Source of the DNA: Paucilactobacillus hokkaidonensis JCM 18461
GTDB taxonomy: Bacteria; Bacillota; Bacilli; Lactobacillales; Lactobacillaceae
Assembly (NCBI RefSeq): GCF_000829395.1
Contig: NZ_AP014680.1
Coordinates: 186,001-250,000, forward strand
Direction of reading: 5' to 3'
DNA: 64,000 nt
Part shown: positions 1-8,972 of the stretch, piece by piece
Numbering within the stretch: position 1 is the first letter of the stretch
Layout: the number at the start of each line of letters is the position of its first letter
Program-made: the position numbers and the translations under genes
The notes under the pieces: model-generated
Seen by the model: the letters and a program-made list of their open reading frames with translations, nothing else
Told to the model about the DNA's origin: nothing
Databases searched by the model: none

Positions 1-413
1 TTATTGTTTTGATTACGATTGGTTATACAGCATTATGTATTCCTAATGGGATTACATGGGCATATGTTTCTGACGTAATTGATTATGGTGAATGGCACAC
101 TGGAATGCGTAAAGAAGCAATTACGTATGCCGCATTTAACTTCTCACGTAAATTGGCCCAATCATTAGCTGCTATTGTTAGTGCCGGAATTCTTGCTGTC
201 ACTGGCTACATTGCTAATGGTCACCAATCTTCAAGTACTTTACTTGGTATTAAAGGCGCTATGACGCTTTATCCTGGTGCATGTATGATTATTGCCGCTT
301 TTGTCATCGGATTCCTGTACAAGTTGAACGACGAAAGGTTCAAGAAAGTTGCTACAGATCTTGATAATGGCAAATGGGAAAAAGGTAACATTGGCGACAA
401 AGATACTAAGTAG
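1..413 (+). CDS. GPH-family hexuronate/sugar:cation symporter, C-terminal part
   Basis: This is the last ~135 residues of a membrane transporter whose start lies outside the window; the frame is open from base 3. The fragment carries the GPH (glycoside-pentoside-hexuronide) signature around residues 20-45 of the visible part, a D-x-x-D-Y-G-E-W stretch followed by G-x-R-x-E, then two hydrophobic segments and a short charged cytoplasmic tail. The next two genes handle tagaturonate and uronates with a 38 bp gap to the first, so by context it imports galacturonate or glucuronate by cation symport. Family is clear; the substrate is inferred from the operon only. Confidence 0.85.
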   Translation, partial: IVLITIGYTALCIPNGITWAYVSDVIDYGEWHTGMRKEAITYAAFNFSRKLAQSLAAIVSAGILAVTGYIANGHQSSSTLLGIKGAMTLYPGACMIIAAFVIGFLYKLNDERFKKVATDLDNGKWEKGNIGDKDTK

Positions 414-451
414 TTGTTGGTTTGTTTTAAAAAATTTGGAGGTAATAGGAA

Positions 452-2014
452 ATGGATACAAAAAAATTAGTAGCAGATGTTCAAGAAATTTTAGCTGCAA
501 ATGGTGATTTTTCGAACTTAAGCGATAAAGAAGTTTACGCACCATCAATTCAAGTGGACCGTAAAAATGTTTACTTCATTCTTCATGAAGATGGAAAAAA
601 ATGTTTAGTTGCTTGTGAGAGTGGCAATACAGTTGGTGATTTTGATGCAGTTGCTACTGAAGATGCTGGTAACGGCAAAACATTAGTTGTTGCAGAGTTG
701 AACCAAAAGAATAATGAAGCAATTAGTAGTCGTTTTCCATGGGTTAAACCTATCTCACGTCACGGTTACAAATATACATTTGGGTTAGGTGATCGTCTAG
801 GAACTGCTTCCAACGCACATCTACGTTTATTCAAAGGACGCGGAATTTTCCCTATCTTGGCTCAACAATCAATTCGTGAATTACTATTAACTGACCGGAC
901 TGAATTAGACGTTGTTCAATCAGCATCATGGGCTGTCTTTGAAGAAGGATACACAACTGGCTGGGGCGCTGATGGTGACCACGTTAAGGAACCTTACGAA
1001 GTTGAATATGCTGTCGAAAGTGGTTGCACAATGATCACATTGGATGCTACCAAGAAGATTCATAACGAAATTGCTGATTTATCTGACTCAGAGTTGGATG
1101 CTAAATTCAATGCTTTGGATCCTGAATTTGTTACTCGTTTCAATAATGACTATCTTGATAAGACATTCAAAATTGGTGATAACTCAGAAGTACACTTCGA
1201 CAAAAAAGATGTTGAACAATCAGTTTTGATTTACTTTGATGCTGTTGTCTATGCAACATATATCTACCATCGTTTCGTTGTTCCAAATAACTTGGACTTT
1301 GAAATTTCAATGGATGAAACTATTGTTCCAACAACACCAGCAAACCATTACTTCTTTGCTAATGAATTGAAGAATAACAACATTACTCCAGAAACAATTG
1401 CACCTAAATTCTATGGCGAGTTCCAAAAGGCAATTGATTATATTGGTGATTTGGATCGCTTCGAACGTGAATATATTGTTCATGAAAGCATTGCCGAAAC
1501 ATTTGGCTACCGTTTGAGTATTCACTCAGGTTCAGATAAATTATCTGTTTACCCAATTATTGGTCGTCTTTCAAAGAAAAATGGTTGGCATGTTAAGACA
1601 GCTGGTACTAACTGGTTGGAAGCATTACGTGTTATTGCCAAGGAAGATCCTAAATTGATGCAAGAAATTTACAAGTATTCATTTGATAATTTGGCTGATG
1701 TTAAACCATTCTACGTATTCCACGCTGAACAGAGCAACTCACCAAAACCAGAAACCATCAATGATAGTAATGTTATGTCATTATTGACAGACGACAATCC
1801 TCGTCAAATTTTGCATACAATGTATGGAAATGTTTTGAACTATCAAGAAAGCTTCAAGTATGTTTACCGTGATCGTTTCTTTGATACTTTGAACAAACAT
1901 CAAGATGAATACGATGACTTCTTGAACCGTCATATTTCTGAACATATTGATTTGTTACAAGGCAAAGCTGCAACTAAAGAAGAAGTCAAAGCTAAGTACG
2001 AACCAAAGAACTAG
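452..2014 (+). CDS. uxaE: Tagaturonate epimerase family protein (UxaE-like)
   Basis: A 520-residue protein of the tagaturonate/fructuronate epimerase family. UxaE interconverts D-tagaturonate and D-fructuronate, which lets galacturonate enter the glucuronate branch without the UxaB/UxaA route. A good Shine-Dalgarno (ggaggt) precedes the ATG. It is soluble with no signal peptide. It sits between a GPH symporter and uronate isomerase, 34 bp before the latter, which strongly supports the call. I recognise the family from overall sequence and context rather than from a short catalytic motif. Confidence 0.8.
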   Translation: MDTKKLVADVQEILAANGDFSNLSDKEVYAPSIQVDRKNVYFILHEDGKKCLVACESGNTVGDFDAVATEDAGNGKTLVVAELNQKNNEAISSRFPWVKPISRHGYKYTFGLGDRLGTASNAHLRLFKGRGIFPILAQQSIRELLLTDRTELDVVQSASWAVFEEGYTTGWGADGDHVKEPYEVEYAVESGCTMITLDATKKIHNEIADLSDSELDAKFNALDPEFVTRFNNDYLDKTFKIGDNSEVHFDKKDVEQSVLIYFDAVVYATYIYHRFVVPNNLDFEISMDETIVPTTPANHYFFANELKNNNITPETIAPKFYGEFQKAIDYIGDLDRFEREYIVHESIAETFGYRLSIHSGSDKLSVYPIIGRLSKKNGWHVKTAGTNWLEALRVIAKEDPKLMQEIYKYSFDNLADVKPFYVFHAEQSNSPKPETINDSNVMSLLTDDNPRQILHTMYGNVLNYQESFKYVYRDRFFDTLNKHQDEYDDFLNRHISEHIDLLQGKAATKEEVKAKYEPKN

Positions 2015-2048
2015 AGTGTTAGCAAATATATGAAGGAGTGATAGTCTC

Positions 2049-3494
2049 ATGGCATTACTTGATGACGATTTCTTATTAAAAAATGACATGGCCAAGAAAC
2101 TATTCAATGACCACGCTAAAAAAATGCCAATCATTGATTTCCATTGTCATTTGAATCCAGAAGAAATTTACGAGAATAAAAATTATCCAAATATTACACG
2201 GATTTGGATTAATGAAGACCATTATGGTGACCATTATAAATGGCGCTTAATGCGTGCTAATGGTGTTCCTGAAGAATTAATCACTGGCGATGGCGATGAA
2301 TATGAAAAGTTTATGGCTTGGGCTGGTACGATTGAAAAAGCAGCTGGTAACCCATTGTATGAATGGACTCACCTTGAATTACGCCGTTTCTTTGGCATTA
2401 ACGAAACGTTCAATCGCAAAACTGCTCCTGCTATTTGGGAGAAAGCTAACAAAATGCTCCAAACGGACGCTTTCAAGCCACGTAATTTAATCAAAAACTC
2501 TAATGTTAAAGCCGTTTGTACAACCGATGATCCTGCCTCTGATTTAAAGTATCATAAGTTGTTAAAGAAAGAGGAAAGGGAAAGTGGTTTCCGTACTTTA
2601 CCTGCAATGCGTCCTGATAAATTAATTCAGTTGGACAAACCAGGTTATGGCGAATATCTACAAACATTGAGTGAAGTTTCAAATGTTAAGGTAACGGACT
2701 TTGACAGTATGATCAAAGCAGTTCATCAACGATTTGAATACTTTAATGAAATGGGTGGTCGGCTATCTGACCATTCTCTACTCACTTACCACTTTGTTGA
2801 GGCTTCAAAGGCTGAATTAAATGCGATTATGCAAAAGGCGATCAAAGATGAAGATTTGACACCTGTAGAAATCGATAAATATTTGACCGGTTTACTTGAA
2901 AACCTGATGAAGTTTAACAAAGAGTTTGATTGGACAATGCAGTTCCACGTTAATTCAGTGCGGGACTTAAACAAACCAATGTACAAAAAGCTTGGCGCAG
3001 ATACTGGCTACGATGCTGTGGGAACCCAACCAGATATCGCTTTGCATCTACAAAAGTTGTATACCAAGATGCGAGACACAAATGATGTTCCTAAGTCCAT
3101 TTTCTACTCATTAAATCCTAATGACTGGATGGAATTATCAACGATGATGGGTGCCTTTCTAGAAGGTGGCGTTCAGCGCATGCAACTTGGTGCTGGTTGG
3201 TGGTTTAATGACACCGCCGAAGGAATGCACGAACAATTACGAATTTTTGCACAAGAAAGTCTCTTGCCAAACTTCGTAGGTATGCTGACAGATTCACGGA
3301 GCTTCTTGTCATACCCCCGACATGAATATTTCCGTCGTGTGTTATGTAATTTCTACGGCGAATTGGTTGAAGATGGGCGTGTTCCTGATGATGAAGATTA
3401 TTTGGGCAAGATTGTGGAAGATATTTCGTATAATAATGCGTATAACTTCTTTGGCTTCTTTAAAGATGCTACCCCAGAAAAATTATTTAATTAA
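2049..3494 (+). CDS. uxaC: Uronate isomerase (glucuronate/galacturonate isomerase)
   Basis: A 481-residue amidohydrolase-fold isomerase that converts D-glucuronate to D-fructuronate and D-galacturonate to D-tagaturonate, the first cytoplasmic step of hexuronate breakdown. The metal-binding HCHLNP motif lies near residue 32, and length matches the family (~470). Start chosen at the ATG behind aaggagtga. Together with the upstream epimerase both hexuronates can converge on fructuronate. It ends with a normal TAA 2 bp before palindromic element R1, so it is probably the last gene of the transcript. Confidence 0.95.
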   Translation: MALLDDDFLLKNDMAKKLFNDHAKKMPIIDFHCHLNPEEIYENKNYPNITRIWINEDHYGDHYKWRLMRANGVPEELITGDGDEYEKFMAWAGTIEKAAGNPLYEWTHLELRRFFGINETFNRKTAPAIWEKANKMLQTDAFKPRNLIKNSNVKAVCTTDDPASDLKYHKLLKKEERESGFRTLPAMRPDKLIQLDKPGYGEYLQTLSEVSNVKVTDFDSMIKAVHQRFEYFNEMGGRLSDHSLLTYHFVEASKAELNAIMQKAIKDEDLTPVEIDKYLTGLLENLMKFNKEFDWTMQFHVNSVRDLNKPMYKKLGADTGYDAVGTQPDIALHLQKLYTKMRDTNDVPKSIFYSLNPNDWMELSTMMGAFLEGGVQRMQLGAGWWFNDTAEGMHEQLRIFAQESLLPNFVGMLTDSRSFLSYPRHEYFRRVLCNFYGELVEDGRVPDDEDYLGKIVEDISYNNAYNFFGFFKDATPEKLFN

Positions 3495-3495
3495 C

Positions 3496-3669
3496 AAAGT
3501 GTGAGCAAGGCCGATAAGTGGACGTAGGCTAAGCTGGCAATGAACATTGATAAATTGCCCTTTGATTTATTGATATTCATTGTCGGCTTGGCCCTAGCCC
3601 CCTGGCCTTGCGAACACGTCTCAGACAAAGTGTGGAGAATACCAAAGAAAACCGGTATTTAGAACACAT
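3496..3669. repeat. Palindromic element R1 with a short collapsed copy
   Basis: Long imperfect palindrome at about 3496-3623 starting just after the uxaC stop. The left end has agtgtgagca, the left arm carries cgtaggctaag, the right arm tggccctag, and the right end tgcgaacacgt. A short companion at 3627-3669 keeps only the outer ends and a gaatacc/ggtattt stem. Same family as R2-R13. It may act as a transcription terminator, but there is no T-run right after it. Confidence 0.8.
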
Positions 3670-3718
3670 CAGAAAATCTAATCTAAAACTAATACACAAT
3701 ACACGTACACACAGTTAT

Positions 3719-3757
3719 AAAAGGCTTATTACCACACCCCCGGTAATAAGCCTTTTT
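3719..3757 (+). terminator. Rho-independent terminator
   Basis: Perfect 13 bp stem aaggcttattacc (3721-3733) with ggtaataagcctt (3742-3754), then a T-run. It closes the uxa transcript before the LacI gene. Confidence 0.9.
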
Positions 3758-3787
3758 GTATAAATATTTCGCTAAGCTTTTAAAAGG

Positions 3788-3816
3788 TTGACAGTTCAAC
3801 TATAATTGTTTAATAG
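3788..3816 (+). promoter_or_regulatory. Probable promoter of the LacI-family gene
   Basis: TTGACA at 3788-3793 and TAATAG at 3811-3816 with 17 bp between them. A better -10-like TATAAT at 3801 is only 7 bp from the TTGACA and cannot pair with it. This would give a leader of about 20 nt. Confidence 0.5.
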
Positions 3817-3842
3817 ACGTAGTAAAAGGGAGTCGAAAAATC

Positions 3843-4853
3843 ATAGATTCAGAAAATAAAGATGCCACGATTCGAACGATCGCTAAGCTAGCTGGAGTTT
3901 CACATACCACTGTTTCACGAGCGTTGAATGACAGTGTTGCAGTAAAAATGGAAACTAAACAAAGAATTAGAGCGATTGCTGACGAACTAGGTTATGTTCC
4001 TAATTTAAATGCCAAAGGGCTAGCTAATCAGCACTCTTATTTAATTGGGGTCTTTTTTTCTAATCTAGAAATTGGAACTTCATCCAGCTTTTTAGCGGAA
4101 GTTATTGATGAAATTAACAAGAATATTCCATCCGAGTATTCAGTTTCAATTAATAGTATTAATAAAGACACTGCTCAGGTATTACAAAAGTTTGATGGGG
4201 TTTTAATTGTTAGTCAATCTAATTCTGATGACCATTTTATCGATCAAATGGTGCAACGAAAGTTACCGTTAGTAGTTTTGAATCGTGAAATTGAGCGATC
4301 AGATGTTTCCAACTTAGCAGCTGACGAGTATATTGGTGCTAAAAATATTACTGAATATGCGATTCGCTTAGGACACACAAGGTTTGGCTTTATCAAAGGG
4401 TTGTCTGGTTTTGCTTCTACTGATCAGCGTCAAAACGGTTTCTATGATGCATTGGACGAGCATCAATTAAATATTGATCCGGACTTTGTCAAAGAGGGAA
4501 ACTATTTACCCAAAAGTGGGTATGCAGCAATGCGGGCAATTTTGGCCGGCAGTACTCGTCCTACCTGTGTTTTTTGCGCCAATGATGACATGACAATCGG
4601 TGCAATTCGAGCTTGTTCAGATTTAGGTTATCGAGTACCAGAAGATATTTCAATTTTTGGGTATGACGACATGCGTTATTCAAAATATTTGATTCCAGCA
4701 CTGACAACAGTGCATAAACCAACTGGCTTAATTGCAGAACGCGGAATTAAACTATTAACTCAGATGCTAGCTAGTGATGAAGAGATTGCTCCAATTAAGG
4801 AAGTTATTGATCCAACTCCGATTGTACGTAACTCAGTGCAAGATTTGAGATAA
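3843..4853 (+). CDS. LacI-family transcriptional regulator with a non-standard start codon
   Basis: LacI/GalR repressor; the full helix-turn-helix (TIRTIAKLAGVSHTTVSRAL) is encoded at about 3867-3926 and is followed by a periplasmic-binding-protein-like effector domain. The reading frame has no ATG, GTG or TTG upstream of the HTH: the only codons at the right distance from the Shine-Dalgarno aaaggga (about 3826-3832) are ATC at 3840 and ATA at 3843. Using ATA gives 336 residues, the normal family length; starting at the TTG at 3924 would delete the DNA-binding domain. Either initiation uses AUA/AUC or the start was mutated from ATG. Its position right after uxaC suggests control of hexuronate genes. 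Confidence 0.8.
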   Translation: MDSENKDATIRTIAKLAGVSHTTVSRALNDSVAVKMETKQRIRAIADELGYVPNLNAKGLANQHSYLIGVFFSNLEIGTSSSFLAEVIDEINKNIPSEYSVSINSINKDTAQVLQKFDGVLIVSQSNSDDHFIDQMVQRKLPLVVLNREIERSDVSNLAADEYIGAKNITEYAIRLGHTRFGFIKGLSGFASTDQRQNGFYDALDEHQLNIDPDFVKEGNYLPKSGYAAMRAILAGSTRPTCVFCANDDMTIGAIRACSDLGYRVPEDISIFGYDDMRYSKYLIPALTTVHKPTGLIAERGIKLLTQMLASDEEIAPIKEVIDPTPIVRNSVQDLR

Positions 4854-4885
4854 ACCTATTAATCAACATGAGGCGGTTAACTAAA

Positions 4886-5995
4886 ATGAATTTTACGCGT
4901 AATAAAATCCATGTTCGAAAATTTGAAAAATCCAATAAATTTGAACAACTATCGGACAATCAGCAGTTTTGGGCGATTGATATTTTGGCGAGCTTTAATG
5001 CAATCATGCAGCGTGATGAACAATGTGATGATTTGCACTGGACTCTTGAAAATGTTAGCAACGTGATGATGAGTGAATTTAGTATGGTTTACACGAGCTA
5101 CAATTATGCAATTGCAGCAATTCCTGTTTTAAAGGCCTATCAACAATTTTTGCAGGTTAAAGACTACCAGAGCATTGAAATGGCACTGACACAGATGCGG
5201 AAACCAATGTTTGAATTGCGCCGTCATTTCAATGATGATATCGGCACAAAAGAAGATATCCTGGCTGAAACGATTTACCAGTTAACAGGTAATGAAGTAG
5301 ACCAACAGTTGCAGAGACAAATTGAACATGATAAAAGACAGTGGCTTAAAGATTTATCCAATGATGTGGATTTCAAGCAGTTACCGCTGAACACAAGTGA
5401 AAAGCTAACCATTGCTGATACTTTGATTACGAGATTATCAGAGGAATTTTCTGAAGTTCCAGCTAATTGGGATACTGATTCGTTTATGATCGTGGTTGAT
5501 GTGATGATGGTGCTGGATCCCAAAACACAAAACAATATTGATCAATTTGTTCCTGTCATCCGGTGTTTAATCAATTTATTTAGCAAAAAAATGATTATTT
5601 CAGTGGGACAAGGAGCGCAACTGTTAACTATTCTTAGTGCTGTGCAACCGCGTCTGCAAGAAATGGCGAATTATTCGGTAGATAAACGGTTAGATACAAT
5701 GGTAACAGAATTTGCCATGCAAAGAGGTGCTTATATTTCAACCGTGGCGGATATGGATGACTGGTTGGAAAAAGGAGATAATCTGCAATTAATAAGGGAC
5801 TTTATGGATGCGATTCGTCCATGGCTCAACGGAGCAATTGATGAACGCGATCCTGAATATGCAGGGTACTATGAAAAATATTTTAGTGACACAACGGTTA
5901 CACATGATCAGAAAAATAGTGAGGCATCCGAAAAGCATCAACGCAAGGTAATTCCATTTAGCAAGAAAAAGCGCAAAAAGAAACACAAGAAATGA
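4886..5995 (+). CDS. Hypothetical protein with very basic C-terminal tail
   Basis: A predicted soluble, largely helical protein of 369 residues that I do not recognise. An ATG at 4868 is also in frame, but the one at 4886 has a possible Shine-Dalgarno (aggcgg) in front. The last ~17 residues are dominated by Lys and Arg, which would suit contact with nucleic acid or the membrane. It overlaps the next small gene by the ATGA arrangement, so the two are translationally coupled. No signal peptide or membrane segment is seen. Confidence 0.75.
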   Translation: MNFTRNKIHVRKFEKSNKFEQLSDNQQFWAIDILASFNAIMQRDEQCDDLHWTLENVSNVMMSEFSMVYTSYNYAIAAIPVLKAYQQFLQVKDYQSIEMALTQMRKPMFELRRHFNDDIGTKEDILAETIYQLTGNEVDQQLQRQIEHDKRQWLKDLSNDVDFKQLPLNTSEKLTIADTLITRLSEEFSEVPANWDTDSFMIVVDVMMVLDPKTQNNIDQFVPVIRCLINLFSKKMIISVGQGAQLLTILSAVQPRLQEMANYSVDKRLDTMVTEFAMQRGAYISTVADMDDWLEKGDNLQLIRDFMDAIRPWLNGAIDERDPEYAGYYEKYFSDTTVTHDQKNSEASEKHQRKVIPFSKKKRKKKHKK

Positions 5996-6246
5996 AGCGA
6001 GTTAATATGAAACAAGATAACAACACAGAACTCCCAGCGATTCCAGCAAATGTATTCGATCAGATGATGCAAGCAGCTAACCAGTATGTGAACTTTGCGG
6101 ATGACGAGCAACGATATACTTGGCTGACAGCAGTAGGGGATGTTCTAATGGCTGCCGAAGCTAATGATAAAGAGCGGTTTTGGATGTTGGCGCAAAGCTA
6201 TGAGCCGTTTATTAAATATAAAGATGATGGAGAGTTACCATTTTGA
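5992..6246 (+). CDS. Small hypothetical protein coupled to the preceding gene
   Basis: An 84-residue acidic protein whose ATG overlaps the stop of the upstream gene (ATGA). An alternative ATG at 6007 would shorten it by five residues. It has no recognisable domain or membrane segment. Coupling to a strongly basic partner suggests the two may form a complex; that is inference from charge and arrangement. Confidence 0.65.
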   Translation: MKRVNMKQDNNTELPAIPANVFDQMMQAANQYVNFADDEQRYTWLTAVGDVLMAAEANDKERFWMLAQSYEPFIKYKDDGELPF

Positions 6247-6282
6247 AGTATTGCTTTTAAAAAAATAAGTAAACAAAAAATA

Positions 6283-6322
6283 AGTAAACAAAAATTATGT
6301 AAATTTTTGTTTACTTATTTTA
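6283..6322. terminator. Bidirectional terminator
   Basis: Perfect stem aagtaaacaaaaatt / aatttttgtttactt between convergent genes, A-rich on one side and T-rich on the other. It can serve both the rightward small gene and the leftward toxin gene. Confidence 0.85.
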
Positions 6323-6652
6323 GTACACATTCACTTTGTGCCGTTCAATAGCTAAAAAGAAATCCGGTTGAGACATAAATTCGATATGTTCAAACTTTCG
6401 CCGTTGATAATCAACAGTTCTGATCTGCAACGTATTGACACAACCGCTTATTTTTTTTGCTGAAAACGGTGTAAAGATATTTATTCCTTTATGGGTTGAA
6501 GTAATTGGTAGTACAACACACATGTGAGTTGCTAAGTTATATTTATCACTTGAAATCACAAGTGCAGGTCTGCGTTTGTTAATTTCAAAGCCCAAGGAAG
6601 GATCAAAATCTAACCAAATAATTTCACGTTGGTACGGATACTTGCTATTCAT
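6320..6652 (-). CDS. MazF/PemK-like endoribonuclease toxin
   Basis: A 110-residue toxin of the MazF/PemK fold, which cleaves RNA at short motifs. The N-terminal stretch (REIIWLDFDPSLGFEINKRR) and the following PALVISSDKYN match the family pattern of a conserved loop and the basic R-R-P-A-L-V motif. Start at the ATG at 6652, preceded by ggaagagag inside the antitoxin gene and overlapping its stop by 8 bp; a TTG at 6664 is also in frame but less likely. Antitoxin-first order and overlap are typical of type II pairs. Confidence 0.88.
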   Translation of the reverse strand: MNSKYPYQREIIWLDFDPSLGFEINKRRPALVISSDKYNLATHMCVVLPITSTHKGINIFTPFSAKKISGCVNTLQIRTVDYQRRKFEHIEFMSQPDFFLAIERHKVNVY

Positions 6653-6872
6653 GCTCTCTTCCAACCGTTCCTTTGATTAATTCAGTTTGAGTGAAATCAT
6701 AGTCCTTATATTTAGGATCATCAAATACACTTGCTTGTTGTGGTATGAAGATTAATTGATCATTTTCACCAGAATAAACAGAATATTTTTTAGCAACGGG
6801 TAAGCCCTTTGGAATTGTAACCATCATTGAATTACCGACTTTTCGTGTGCTGACAATATGTTTTTCCTTCAT
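6645..6872 (-). CDS. MazE/AbrB-fold antitoxin
   Basis: A 75-residue protein starting at the ATG after a strong aggaggcggg site. Residues 5-25 (IVSTRKVGNSMMVTIPKG) show the swapped-hairpin AbrB/MazE DNA-binding pattern; the acidic C-terminus (DDPKYKDYDF) is suited to block the MazF active site. It is cotranscribed with the toxin and should autorepress the operon. Upstream sequence contains a short gtttaaac palindrome (about 6919) that could be an operator. Confidence 0.85.
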   Translation of the reverse strand: MKEKHIVSTRKVGNSMMVTIPKGLPVAKKYSVYSGENDQLIFIPQQASVFDDPKYKDYDFTQTELIKGTVGREHE

Positions 6873-6960
6873 AGTTTCCCGCCTCCTATCTGGTAACAGT
6901 ATAAGATTTTCTTTTTGTTTAAACAAGTATAAACGCTCCTTTTAAATTAATGGGTATATC

Positions 6961-8283
6961 TTATACATACGCATTAATTGCATCCTGCATTATTTTTTCA
7001 TCATACCGCAGCAAAATTAAAAACATAGCTATATAAATAACCAGTGGAATCCAAATGTAATTGATATCAATCATATGCAAAGTAGCAATATTTTGGGCAT
7101 GATTAGAGACATAACCAGAGTAGTCAAATAGTCCGGCAGTAATTAGTCCACCGACACCAAGACCGACATTGACGCCGAAATTATCAGTTGAGGCCAGGAT
7201 GCCTTCAGCTTGGATTCCCATTGTTGTTCCGTAACGAATTGTGTCTGCAATCATGATGGACACCAGTCCCACAATCATTCCATGGCCCAACGAATTAATC
7301 ACGATCCCAGCAAATAATGTGTGGAGGGATGGCAGATATACACCGGCTAACATAATTAGTTGTCCAACAAATGCAGTCGCAATTCCACCCAACATGGTTT
7401 GTTTTTTACCAAATGGATTGGTCAGACGCATAATCAAAACGACTCCTATCAATGAAGCTAGTGTAAACCCGTTAGCTAATGGTACCAGACCTTCATTGTG
7501 CAATGTGTACTTAAAGTAGTAGATCGTAGTTTGATTTTTAATCGCTGTTACGAGCCAAAATAGCAAAATAACGACTGAAATCACAATCCATGGTTTATTT
7601 TTGACTAGCATAGACAGTACTTTTTTCATTGGTTGGTGCGAAATTTTAGTATCCGTGAACCGTTCCCGCACGTGTAAAAATGTATTCCAGATTAAAATTA
7701 ACGAAATAATTCCAAACAGGGTAATTGTCATTAAAAAGCCATGTTGCTGATTGCCCTTACCAAAAAATGCTACCAGTGGCAGTGTAAAAACGGCCACAAT
7801 AATTTGGACGGAGCTACCGAAAAACTGTCGAATGACTCCCAGCAAAGTCAGTTCACGCTCGTTTTGAGACAGTGTTGGCAAAATTGCAGTAATCGGTAAA
7901 TTAACGGCGGTGTAAAAGAAACCTAGACCTAAGTAAGTAACGTATGCCCAAATAAGTTTGCCAGTGGCATTAAAACTAGGCGTTACAAATGTTAAAATCG
8001 CAAATACTACGTAAGGTAGCGCGTACCATAGGAAAAATGGGCGACTTTTACCCCATTTGGAATGCGTATGGTCAATCATTGTACCAATTAAGAAACTTTC
8101 AATTACGTCCGCAATCCGAGCCACCACAAATAAAATGGCGACAGCACCGGGATTTAGTCCGTAAACATCTGTGTAAAAAAACAACAGGTAAGTAGTCATC
8201 ACTTGAAAGACGAGATTATCTGCCGCGTCGCTCAGTCCATAGCTAATCCGCTCCGGCCATTTAGTTTGCCAATTTTGATTCAT
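6961..8283 (-). CDS. GPH-family glycoside/pentoside/hexuronide:cation symporter
   Basis: A 440-residue transporter with about twelve hydrophobic segments. The N-terminal SYGLSDAADNLVFQ and the D-R-x-D-type loop after helix 2 (VARIADVIESFLIGTMIDHTHSKWGKSRPFFLW) are hallmarks of GPH/MelB-like carriers. Substrate cannot be assigned. It lies 4 bp downstream of a YagU-like gene and is probably cotranscribed with it. Confidence 0.88.
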   Translation of the reverse strand: MNQNWQTKWPERISYGLSDAADNLVFQVMTTYLLFFYTDVYGLNPGAVAILFVVARIADVIESFLIGTMIDHTHSKWGKSRPFFLWYALPYVVFAILTFVTPSFNATGKLIWAYVTYLGLGFFYTAVNLPITAILPTLSQNERELTLLGVIRQFFGSSVQIIVAVFTLPLVAFFGKGNQQHGFLMTITLFGIISLILIWNTFLHVRERFTDTKISHQPMKKVLSMLVKNKPWIVISVVILLFWLVTAIKNQTTIYYFKYTLHNEGLVPLANGFTLASLIGVVLIMRLTNPFGKKQTMLGGIATAFVGQLIMLAGVYLPSLHTLFAGIVINSLGHGMIVGLVSIMIADTIRYGTTMGIQAEGILASTDNFGVNVGLGVGGLITAGLFDYSGYVSNHAQNIATLHMIDINYIWIPLVIYIAMFLILLRYDEKIMQDAINAYV

Positions 8284-8287
8284 GGAT

Positions 8288-8806
8288 TCACTTCCCAGTT
8301 TTATTCTGATTCTTAGTTAATTGTTGGTAAACTTGATTGCTAACAATATCGTTTGTCCACATCCAGATTGCATGACCTAATCCTTCAGAAATATGTTCTT
8401 CCAGCGGCTGATCTTTAGCTCGTGGAATAGTATGCATTGCTGGCATAATGCCATGATGAAATGCGCCCCAAACGAAAAGTCCAAAAGCGGTTCCCTGGCC
8501 TGCTCTAATTGCTGGTACATAATGTTCACCAACGCTATAAAGCATTGCAAATGAGGTTGAAAAGCCAAAGTGCACCAGATAACTAACGAATGGCAATTGT
8601 TGGCCTGAATAAGTATAGGTAGCATGCGTTATGCTAGCCGGAATGCCGACCTGTTGCAGTAATTGCTGTGGTGGGTTCGTTTGATCCCGTTCTGGTGTTC
8701 TGGGTGGCAAAACATTTTCCCAACCGAGTTTAACTAAACCGGAGATAATTCCAGCCACGCCTCCAGCAATCAATGCTGCCTTTAAATTTACATTTCGTGT
8801 TGTCAT
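8288..8806 (-). CDS. YagU/DUF1440-family membrane protein
   Basis: A 172-residue protein with several hydrophobic segments; LKAALIAGGVAGIISGLVKLGWE at the N-terminus and a C-terminal HISEGLGHAIWMW stretch are typical of the YagU family, an inner membrane protein linked in enterobacteria to acid resistance. Start at the ATG behind aaagggg. It precedes a GPH symporter by 4 bp. The physiological role here is unknown. Confidence 0.75.
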   Translation of the reverse strand: MTTRNVNLKAALIAGGVAGIISGLVKLGWENVLPPRTPERDQTNPPQQLLQQVGIPASITHATYTYSGQQLPFVSYLVHFGFSTSFAMLYSVGEHYVPAIRAGQGTAFGLFVWGAFHHGIMPAMHTIPRAKDQPLEEHISEGLGHAIWMWTNDIVSNQVYQQLTKNQNKTGK

Positions 8807-8879
8807 GTGATCGACCCCTTTACGTATTTATATGTAGTATAAAGCTTTTACTATCAGAAAGTTAGCAAATAATCTTGGT

Positions 8880-8931
8880 TTGTATCACTGAATATTTGGC
8901 GGTATGATAGTTATAGCTGAAAGCGCTTAAT
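8880..8931 (+). promoter_or_regulatory. lplA promoter with a cre-like site
   Basis: TTGTAT (8880-8885), 17 bp, TATGAT (8903-8908). The sequence TGAAAGCGCTTAAT at 8918-8931, just after the expected transcription start, resembles a CcpA cre box but lacks the final CA. Carbon control of lipoate ligation is therefore possible. Confidence 0.65.
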
Positions 8932-8972
8932 TAACGTATTTAGCCAGTGTAAATTAAGGAGCGCGATAAAAT

